A stretch of DNA of 9,628 nucleotides. It comes from an uncultured Sphingobium sp. (GTDB lineage: Bacteria > Pseudomonadota > Alphaproteobacteria > Sphingomonadales > Sphingomonadaceae). The stretch's first letter is position 1. The number at the start of each line of letters is the position of its first letter. Of the stretch, positions 4,974-9,628 are shown in pieces. A program made the translations under genes and the position numbers. The stretch is taken from assembly GCA_946479185.1 (NCBI GenBank), contig CAMLFF010000100.1, positions 1 to 9,628 of the forward strand, written 5' to 3'. The notes under the pieces were generated by a model, which was given only the letters and a program-made list of their open reading frames with translations, searched no databases and was not told the DNA's origin.

Positions 4974-6710
4974 ATGGATCAACAGTTGAGCGAAGCCATG
5001 GGGCTTGCACAAATGCAGCACTGGACGCGCGTGATTGGGCAGGCGCAGCAGATGATCCTGGAGCGGGGCAGCGAGCTTGCCGACGAGTCCGTAAAATATC
5101 CGGGCAGCGATGCCCGGCCCAATCTTGAGAAGATCGCGCAGATCCAGACTGAGATGGCCAAGCGCGGCATGGAGATGTGGGGGCAATTCATGACGCGCGG
5201 CGATGGCTCCGCTGCGCCTGCCACGCCTGCTGCCGCTGATCGCGACCGCCGCTTTGCAGACCCGCGCTGGCGGGACAATCCTGTGTTCGATCTTATCCGG
5301 CAGATGTATCTCCTCGCCTCGGACTATCTGCTGCAACTGACTGACAGCGTGGATGGACTGGACGTGCGCGAGAAGGAGAAGTTGCGCTTTGCCACGCAGC
5401 GGCTCGTGGAAGCGGCCAGCCCGGCCAACTTCCCCTTCACGAATCCCGTGGTGATCGAGCGGACGATCGAGACCAACGGCCAGAATTTGCTGACCGGACT
5501 CGAGAATTTGCTCGCGGATATCGACAAGGGCCAGCTGACGCACACGGATGGCTCGGCCTTTGAACTTGGCCGCAATATTGCGATGACGCCGGGCAAGGTC
5601 GTACATGAGACGCCGCTGTATCAGCTCATCCAATATAGCCCGACGACGCCGCAAGTGCTGGAAACGCCGCTGCTGATCTTCCCGCCCTGGATCAACCGCT
5701 ATTATATTCTCGATCTCAACCCCGAGAAGAGCTTCGTCAAATGGGCGGTCGATCAGGGCATCACCGTGTTCATGGTGAGCTGGAAGTCCGCTGACGCCAG
5801 CATGGCCGATGTCGTGCTGGACGATTATGCGCTGGCGGGTCAGGTCGATGCGATCGACACGGTGCGCGATCTGCTGGGTGTGCCGAGCGTGCACACGATC
5901 GGCTATTGTGTCGCCGGAACGGTGCTTTCCGCTACACTTGCCTTGCTTGCCGCGCGAGGCGAAGCGGACAAGGTGGCGAGCGCGACCTTCTTCACGACGC
6001 AGGTGGATTTCTCCGAGGCGGGCGACCTCAAGCTGTTTGTGGATGATGAGCAGATCGCGCTGGTGAGCAGCTTTGCCAAGGATGGCTATCTGGATGGGCG
6101 CTATCTGGCGGCGACCTTCAACCTGCTGCGCGGGCAGGATCTCATCTGGAACTATGTCGTGAATAATTATCTGATGGGGAAGGATTATCCATCCTTCGAC
6201 CTGCTCTATTGGAACGGCGACACGACCAATCTGCCGGCGAAATGGCACCATGCCTATTTGACCGATTTCTATCGTGACAACCGGCTCGCCCAGCCGGATA
6301 GCCTGAGCATTGCGGGCACGCCGATTGATCTGCGCAAGGTGAAGACGCCCGCCTATATTCAGGCGGGTATCGAGGATCATATCGCGCCGCCCGCCAGCGT
6401 TTGGAAAATGATGGAGCATTTTACCGGCCCCAAGCAGTTCCTGCTCGCAGGGTCGGGGCATATTGCGGGCGTGGTCAATCCACCTGCTGCCAATAAATAT
6501 GGCTATTGGCTGGGCGATCCGGCGGCGGTGGACTTTGAGAGTTTTCGTGCGGGATCGACGGAAACCAAGGGGAGTTGGTGGCCGAACTGGCTGGAATGGC
6601 TTGAGGCACAGGACGCGAAGCGCGTGAAATCCACCGGCGCGCGGCAGCCCGGAAAAGGCAAATATAAGACAATCGAGGATGCGCCGGGGCGCTATGCGCG
6701 GACGCGTTAG
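4974..6710 (+). CDS. phaC: Class I poly(3-hydroxybutyrate) synthase
   Basis: PhaC polymerises (R)-3-hydroxyacyl-CoA into polyhydroxyalkanoate at the granule surface, releasing CoA. The protein has 578 aa from the chosen start, the class I length. The N-terminal region (to about 180) carries DPRWRDNPVFDLIRQMYLL and the fatty-acid-polymerase block NFPFTNP. The alpha/beta-hydrolase core follows: ETPLLIFPPWINRYYILDLN, FMVSWKSADAS, and the lipase-like box GYCVAG with nucleophile Cys312. Asp468 (GIEDHIAP) and His496 (GSGHIAGVVNPP) complete the triad, equivalent to Cys319/Asp480/His508 of Cupriavidus necator. The C-terminal GSWWPNWLEWL and APGRY are also family features. The box reads G-Y-C-V-A-G-T, with Thr where many members have Gly; this is tolerated in the family as far as I know. 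The phasin gene follows; phaA and phaB are not in the window. Confidence 0.96.
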   Translation: MDQQLSEAMGLAQMQHWTRVIGQAQQMILERGSELADESVKYPGSDARPNLEKIAQIQTEMAKRGMEMWGQFMTRGDGSAAPATPAAADRDRRFADPRWRDNPVFDLIRQMYLLASDYLLQLTDSVDGLDVREKEKLRFATQRLVEAASPANFPFTNPVVIERTIETNGQNLLTGLENLLADIDKGQLTHTDGSAFELGRNIAMTPGKVVHETPLYQLIQYSPTTPQVLETPLLIFPPWINRYYILDLNPEKSFVKWAVDQGITVFMVSWKSADASMADVVLDDYALAGQVDAIDTVRDLLGVPSVHTIGYCVAGTVLSATLALLAARGEADKVASATFFTTQVDFSEAGDLKLFVDDEQIALVSSFAKDGYLDGRYLAATFNLLRGQDLIWNYVVNNYLMGKDYPSFDLLYWNGDTTNLPAKWHHAYLTDFYRDNRLAQPDSLSIAGTPIDLRKVKTPAYIQAGIEDHIAPPASVWKMMEHFTGPKQFLLAGSGHIAGVVNPPAANKYGYWLGDPAAVDFESFRAGSTETKGSWWPNWLEWLEAQDAKRVKSTGARQPGKGKYKTIEDAPGRYARTR

Positions 6711-6722
6711 GCACTGAAAGAA

Positions 6723-6739
6723 GGCGAAAAATTATCGCC
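6723..6739 (+). terminator. Weak stem-loop after phaC
   Basis: GGCGA (6723-6727) pairs with TCGCC (6735-6739) around an A/T-rich 7-nt loop. Only a short TTTT follows, after an interval at 6747-6750. It may slow transcription, but read-through into the phasin gene is possible. Confidence 0.3.
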
Positions 6740-6751
6740 CTGACGCTTTTG

Positions 6752-6812
6752 TTGCAGTGCAATATTTTTGCTTGCAAAACTCACTTATTCTGACTATGTT
6801 GCATCGCAGCAA
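6752..6812 (+). promoter_or_regulatory. Phasin promoter overlaid by three TGC/GCA palindromes (putative PhaR operators)
   Basis: A plausible promoter is TTGCAA (6772-6777), a 17-bp spacer, then TATGTT (6795-6800). Three inverted repeats cover it: TTGCA-G-TGCAA (6752-6762), TTTTGC-TT-GCAAAA (6766-6779, over the -35), and TTGC-n6-GCAA (6799-6812, over the likely transcription start). PhaR, the repressor that binds PHB and controls phasin genes in Paracoccus and relatives, recognises TGC-n-GCA type sites. The placement over -35 and +1 fits repression lifted when PHB accumulates. phaR itself is not in the window. Confidence 0.55.
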
Positions 6813-6831
6813 AGTTTGAGGAGTTTGTTCG

Positions 6832-7857
6832 TTGGTTACCCCGCGCAAAACAAGGTCGGCAAAATCTGTGAAAGCGCGTCAGCGTTCCACCGCCGCCTCT
6901 GCGACCGTACCGATGAACACCGCGCCCAAGCCCGTTCCCGCAGCGCCGGCGAAGCCCGTAACTGTAGCACCTGCCGTCGTGACGAAGGCGCCCGTTGCCG
7001 CCAAGCCTCCTGTGGCGACCAAGCTGGCCGCGCCGGTGAAGCCAGTTGTCGCGAAGAAGCCTTTGGTCGCACCCAAGCCGGTTATGGCCAAGCCGATTGC
7101 TAAGGTCGCCCCGAAAGCCGCGCCCGTCAAAGCGGAGCCGGTGAAGGACGTTGCAGCGAAAAGCCCTGCAATCGCAGAGCAAGTGATGGCGCCTGCCAAA
7201 AAGGTTATGGCGGCCGTCGCGAAAGCGGCTGAGCCCGTCACCAAGCTGGCTGCATCGGTTGCCGCGCAGGTCGAATGGCCGCTGGCAAAGGCGGCGCAGG
7301 CCGAGCCCACCCCACAAATTTCAATCTCAGAAATGGCGGACCTAATCCCCAGTCCCGTTGCAGGGACTGCCACCAATATGAAAGGCGAGAAGATTATGAC
7401 GAACGTTATTGAAACCGCGAAAAACTATGCCGAGGAGGCCAAGACCCACATGCAGAGCGCATTCAGCGACATGAGCCAGAAGACCAAGTCGGCTGTCGAG
7501 AAGTCCGGCAAGGCATTTGAAGAGATGGGCGATATCGCCAAGGGCAACCTTGAAGCGATCGTCGAATCGTCCAAGATCGCTGCCAAGGGCGTCGAATCGA
7601 TGGGCCAGGATGCTGCCGAGTTCGGTCGTACGTCTTTCGAGAAGACCAGCGCCACGATGAAGAGCTTTGCTGCCATCAAGTCGCCTGTCGAGTTCTTCCA
7701 GCTGCAGAGCGAAATGATGAGCCAGTTCATGGACAGCATGGCGTCGCAGTCTGCCAAGAACAGCGAAAAGATGCTCAAGCTCGTCGGCGAGATTTCTCAG
7801 CCGATCAGCAACCGCGTTTCGGTTGTGACGGACAAGATCAAGTCGCTCGCGGCCTGA
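6832..7857 (+). CDS. phaP: Phasin with basic Lys/Pro/Ala-rich N-terminal extension
   Basis: Phasins coat PHB granules and control their number and size. The start is TTG 6832, supported by GAGGAG (6818-6823) 8 nt upstream; no ATG occurs in frame until codon 28. The protein has 341 aa. Residues 1-20 are Arg/Lys-rich. Residues about 30-150 are a low-complexity Lys/Pro/Ala/Val tract with repeated AKP, APK and KPV units. Residues about 189-341 are the amphipathic, Met/Ser/Lys-rich phasin_2-type helical domain ([32 protein letters not shown]). Usual phasins are only 110-190 aa. Met183 and Met189 (ATG 7378 and 7396) lie exactly at the domain boundary with GGCGAGAAG nearby, so a short phasin could also be made from an internal start. 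The tract recalls the histone-like AKPA repeats of Pseudomonas PhaF, which sit C-terminally there. It stands between phaC and a strong terminator. Confidence 0.9.
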   Translation: MVTPRKTRSAKSVKARQRSTAASATVPMNTAPKPVPAAPAKPVTVAPAVVTKAPVAAKPPVATKLAAPVKPVVAKKPLVAPKPVMAKPIAKVAPKAAPVKAEPVKDVAAKSPAIAEQVMAPAKKVMAAVAKAAEPVTKLAASVAAQVEWPLAKAAQAEPTPQISISEMADLIPSPVAGTATNMKGEKIMTNVIETAKNYAEEAKTHMQSAFSDMSQKTKSAVEKSGKAFEEMGDIAKGNLEAIVESSKIAAKGVESMGQDAAEFGRTSFEKTSATMKSFAAIKSPVEFFQLQSEMMSQFMDSMASQSAKNSEKMLKLVGEISQPISNRVSVVTDKIKSLAA

Positions 7858-7881
7858 TCCATCGCTGACAAACAGACAAAT

Positions 7882-7914
7882 AAGGCGGTCCGCTCCGGTG
7901 GGCCGCCTTTTTTT
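7882..7914 (+). terminator. Intrinsic terminator after the phasin gene
   Basis: AAGGCGGTCC (7882-7891) pairs with GGGCCGCCTT (7900-7909), with one G-U pair and an 8-nt loop, and runs into seven T (7908-7914). This is a textbook factor-independent terminator 25 nt after the phasin stop. It insulates clpS from the PHB genes. Confidence 0.92.
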
Positions 7915-7936
7915 GTGCTTAATCGCCCCTCGGCCC

Positions 7937-7966
7937 TTGCAACAGGGGGCGGCAATGCCCTATTTT
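7937..7966 (+). promoter_or_regulatory. Putative clpS promoter
   Basis: TTGCAA (7937-7942) and TATTTT (7961-7966) are separated by 18 bp, immediately behind the phasin terminator. Transcription would start near 7973, where an in-frame ATG lies, so the mRNA could be leaderless. An alternative reading is that AGGGGG (7944-7949) is the ribosome site for ATG 7955. Confidence 0.45.
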
Positions 7967-7972
7967 TGGCGC

Positions 7973-8338
7973 ATGACGACATTGCCCGCGACGATGCCCC
8001 TGCCACGCATGGCTGGCGGTCAGGATGAGGAAGGCCCCGGCGGGCCAGGCCTTGGCGTCGCCACGCGCACGCGAACGCGCACGAAAAAGCCCACACCCTA
8101 CAAAGTGCTGATGCTCAACGACGACTATACGCCGATGGAGTTTGTGGTCGATTGCCTGCAGCGCTTCTTCCGGATGGACATCGAGCAGGCGACGCGCGTG
8201 ATGTTGCATGTTCATCAGCGCGGCGTCGGTGTTTGCGGCGTCTTCAGCTATGAAGTGGCCGAGACCAAGGTCAATCAGGTGATGGACTATGCCCGGCAAA
8301 ACCAGCACCCGCTGCAGTGCACGCTGGAGCATGCCTGA
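7973..8338 (+). CDS. clpS: ATP-dependent Clp protease adaptor ClpS
   Basis: ClpS recognises destabilising N-terminal residues (N-degrons) and delivers substrates to the unfoldase ClpA of ClpAP in the cytoplasm. With the start used here the protein has 121 aa. The flexible N-terminal arm (1-42: Gly/Pro-rich, then [10 protein letters not shown]) is followed by the core [17 protein letters not shown] with the N-degron pocket residues Asn49, Asp50, Asp51, Thr53 and Met55. Next come [15 protein letters not shown] with the pocket histidine His81, and [20 protein letters not shown]. Start choice is uncertain: ATG 7955, 7973, 7994 and 8009 are all in frame. 7955 has AGGGGG upstream, 7973 fits a leaderless transcript, and 8009 begins MAGGQDEEG as in many homologues. 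clpA, often the next gene, is absent here. Confidence 0.95.
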   Translation: MTTLPATMPLPRMAGGQDEEGPGGPGLGVATRTRTRTKKPTPYKVLMLNDDYTPMEFVVDCLQRFFRMDIEQATRVMLHVHQRGVGVCGVFSYEVAETKVNQVMDYARQNQHPLQCTLEHA

Positions 8339-8344
8339 GGGCCT

Positions 8345-8378
8345 GTCGCTCAGTTATTTGTAAATAGCTGACAGCGAC
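8345..8378 (+). terminator. Imperfect hairpin downstream of clpS
   Basis: GTCGCT (8345-8350) pairs with AGCGAC (8373-8378), and inside it CAG-T-TATTT pairs with AAATA-G-CTG, with a 2-nt bulge and a loop of about 2-3 nt. The loop lies near 8360. No U-run follows directly (CGGAGCATTTTC). It may stabilise or partly end the clpS transcript. Confidence 0.4.
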
Positions 8379-8459
8379 CGGAGCATTTTCGGGTTATAGC
8401 TGTTCCAATAGAGAAGGGTCCGGCGGGCGAGCCGCGGCCTGAATATTGGAGAGTTTTCC

Positions 8460-8822
8460 ATGTCTGAATCAGATGACCTGCCCGACCCGGCCGAGCTTCG
8501 CCGCCGCTCCCTTTCCCGCTGGGATAATGAAGGCGGCGCAATTTCATCGACGCCAAAACCCGAAAAACGCAATGTCGCAGCGCAGGCGCTCACCAATGCC
8601 GAGATTGTGCAATTGCGCATCCGCGTTATTGCGTTGGAAAACCTAATGATCGCGGTCTTGGCCGAGGGATCGGACCGGCAACGCGAGCTGGCACGCCAGA
8701 TGGCGGACTTCATCCTGCCGCGCCCCGGTTTCACGCAACATCCGCTGACCATCCGCGCGGCGGATCACATGACCGATCTCGTCGACCGGGCGGTGAACTT
8801 CGAAGCACTCAAATCCGAGTGA
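8460..8822 (+). CDS. Conserved-looking small helical protein of unknown function
   Basis: This 120-aa, soluble, acidic-to-neutral protein starts at an ATG with a good site, GGAGAG (8448-8453), 6 nt upstream. Residues 1-40 look disordered and charged (SESDDLPDPAELRRRSLSRW). Residues about 44-85 are strongly helical with heptad-like hydrophobics (ALTNAEIVQLRIRVIALENL, then MIAVLAEGSDRQRELARQMA), suggesting a coiled coil or helix-hairpin. The tail HPLTIRAADHMTDLVDRAVNF is a second helix. There is no signal peptide, membrane segment or cysteine. It looks familiar as a sphingomonad hypothetical protein, but I cannot name a family. Its stop overlaps the start of the broken DUF1971 gene by 4 nt (GTGA), suggesting they were an operon. 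Confidence 0.75.
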   Translation: MSESDDLPDPAELRRRSLSRWDNEGGAISSTPKPEKRNVAAQALTNAEIVQLRIRVIALENLMIAVLAEGSDRQRELARQMADFILPRPGFTQHPLTIRAADHMTDLVDRAVNFEALKSE

Positions 8823-9093
8823 TCGGCTCAGCGCCCTACCGCAGCACGGCGGTTTTTGATGAACAGTCGCTGCCAGCAGCGCTCCAGAAGGAGCATCGCA
8901 CCAAGGCCGGGCCTGGGGTGTCATCCGCGTGCTGGCGGGCAAACTGCTGTATCGCGTGCTTGATCCGGTTTCCGAGGCAATTCTGGACAGTGAGCACCCC
9001 GGTCTGGTAAAGCCAGAGCAGCTGCACATGGTCACGCCTCTTGGCCCGATGCAGATGCGCGTCGATTTCTATGATCATGAACCACAGGTGTGA
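8819..9093 (+). pseudogene. DUF1971 (YeaR-like) gene broken by a single-base frameshift
   Basis: From GTG 8819 the frame reads VIGSAPYRSTAVFDEQSLPA, continuing to KEHRTKAG, the typical opening of the DUF1971 cupin-like family (E. coli YeaR; also fused to some TehB proteins). At GGGCCTGG (8909-8916) the family sequence moves to another frame: AWGVIRVLAGKLLYRVLDPV, then SEAILDSEHPGLVKPEQLHM and VTPLGPMQMRVDFYDHEPQV, ending at TGA 9091-9093. Restoring one G in the G-run at 8909-8911 gives KAG-A-WGV and an intact 91-aa protein of normal family size. Both halves are otherwise well conserved, so the lesion is recent or is a sequencing error in a homopolymer. Unrepaired, the first frame ends at 9010. 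The biochemical role is unsettled; YeaR responds to nitrate/nitric oxide in E. coli, which need not apply here. Confidence 0.85.
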
Positions 9094-9186
9094 TGCGGCG
9101 TTGAGCCGAGTTTCGAGCATGTGATTTAAGACTGCTCCCGTTCATCGGGTCTTGACCGACCCTACGCTGCAATGCAGCATGCGGTC
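9094..9186 (+). promoter_or_regulatory. ppc upstream region with inverted repeat
   Basis: CTTGAC (9151-9156) resembles an alphaproteobacterial -35 element, but no clear -10 follows at the right spacing. The same place holds GGGTC-n6-GACCC (9147-9151 with 9158-9162), a possible operator or short hairpin. An in-frame TAA at 9127-9129 bounds how far upstream ppc could start. Confidence 0.3.
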
Positions 9187-9628
9187 ATGCCACACACACG
9201 CCCCCCCATCACACAGAACCCGGACATCCGTTATCTCGGAAAGCTGCTGGGGGACGTCATCCGCATCTATGGCGGCGAGCGGCTGTTCAAACAGACTGAG
9301 TATATCCGCGCAACCTCGGTGGATCGCGCCCGTGGCCTGGCGCCGGTCGATGGGGTCGAGAATGGCCTCTCGGCACTGACGCTGGACGATACGCTGGCCT
9401 TTGTGCGCGGCTTCATGCTGTTTTCCATGCTCGCCAACCTTGCTGAGGATCGTCAGGGCGTTGCCGTGGAGCCTGGCGCAGACATGGCGAGCGCAGTTGC
9501 ACGGCTAAGCAAGCATGGCCTTGGTCCTTCCGACATCGTGAAGCTGCTGGACAAGGCGCTGGTTGTGCCAGTGCTAACCGCGCATCCGACAGAAGTGCGG
9601 CGCAAATCGATCATCGATCATCGCAATG
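9187..9628 (+). CDS. ppc: Phosphoenolpyruvate carboxylase, N-terminal part
   Basis: The enzyme carboxylates phosphoenolpyruvate with bicarbonate to oxaloacetate and phosphate, feeding the TCA cycle. About 147 codons are present; the full protein is normally about 880-930 aa and continues beyond the window. Recognisable segments are NPDIRYLGKLLGDVIRIYGG (11-30), ATSVDRARG (42-50), LALAF-type helices ending FMLFSMLANLAEDRQ, and the signature VPVLTAHPTEVRRKSIIDHR with the catalytic His133, equivalent to His138 of E. coli PEPC. The start is uncertain: ATG 9187 (MPHTRPPITQN) gives a short N-terminus like homologues, ATG 9172 would add five residues, and neither has a clear ribosome site. A run of seven C (9201-9207) lies just inside the gene. 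Confidence 0.93.
   Translation, partial: MPHTRPPITQNPDIRYLGKLLGDVIRIYGGERLFKQTEYIRATSVDRARGLAPVDGVENGLSALTLDDTLAFVRGFMLFSMLANLAEDRQGVAVEPGADMASAVARLSKHGLGPSDIVKLLDKALVVPVLTAHPTEVRRKSIIDHRN

Noticed and set aside
4914..6461. Open minus-strand frame of 515 codons opposite phaC
   Set aside because: It is a mirror of the phaC codon bias; the Arg/His/Ile-rich product has no recognisable domain, and phaC with its catalytic triad explains the region.
8909..8916. Programmed frameshift in the DUF1971 gene
   Set aside because: There is no classic slippery heptamer, internal ribosome-site stimulator or obvious downstream pseudoknot, and a single missing G is the simpler explanation.
1..9628. tRNA, CRISPR array, transposase or phage genes
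   Set aside because: I saw no cloverleaf-like segment with tRNA signature bases, no regularly spaced direct repeats, and no transposase, integrase or phage motif in any plausible frame.

Overview
The window most resembles a chromosomal segment of a sphingomonad (alphaproteobacterium, Sphingomonadales; genus not resolved). The evidence is the high GC content, a class I PHB synthase and a phasin_2-type phasin, a ClpS with the conserved alphaproteobacterial core, an AlaC-type aminotransferase beginning MSDEFYRIKRLPPYV, and a dispersed palindrome of the GGATCC-CCGC-TTCGCGAGGAT type that I know from sphingomonad genomes. This assignment rests on recognised protein families and not on any search.

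Layout. Bases 1-560 (minus strand) hold an open reading frame that starts as a lipoprotein and turns, in frame, into the cysteine motif of a GltD-like FAD/NAD(P) oxidoreductase. It runs off the left edge and looks chimeric. Divergent from it is proA (682-1947), whose stop overlaps the start of a small lipoprotein gene (1944-2507). Then come about 570 bases without a conventional gene (2508-3076). These contain a 14-nt perfect match to the anti-Shine-Dalgarno tail in front of an 18-codon ORF, a run of four hairpins ending in a terminator-like stem, and a 26-bp-armed dispersed palindrome. On the minus strand lie a DUF2721-like membrane protein gene (3077-3619) and alaC (3616-4827), overlapping by 4 nt. 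Divergent from these is phaC (4974-6710). Next is a phasin gene (6832-7857) with a TTG start, an unusual Lys/Pro/Ala/Val-rich N-terminal half, and three TGC/GCA palindromes over its promoter. A clear intrinsic terminator separates it from clpS (7973-8338). A conserved-looking 120-aa gene of unknown function follows (8460-8822). A DUF1971 (YeaR-like) gene overlaps it but is broken by a single-base frameshift (8819-9093). The window ends in the first about 147 codons of ppc.

Function. phaC and the phasin gene form a polyhydroxybutyrate-granule module, probably under a PhaR-type sensor encoded elsewhere. proA (proline synthesis), alaC (pyruvate/alanine exchange) and ppc (oxaloacetate supply) are central metabolic genes without an obvious shared pathway. 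No mobile-element genes, tRNA, rRNA or CRISPR array are visible.

The parts most worth a second look are the chimeric lipoprotein/oxidoreductase frame at the left edge, the structured RNA region at 2687-2900, the operator array before the phasin gene, and the frameshifted DUF1971 gene. I did not find convincing evidence of a wholly new multi-gene system.
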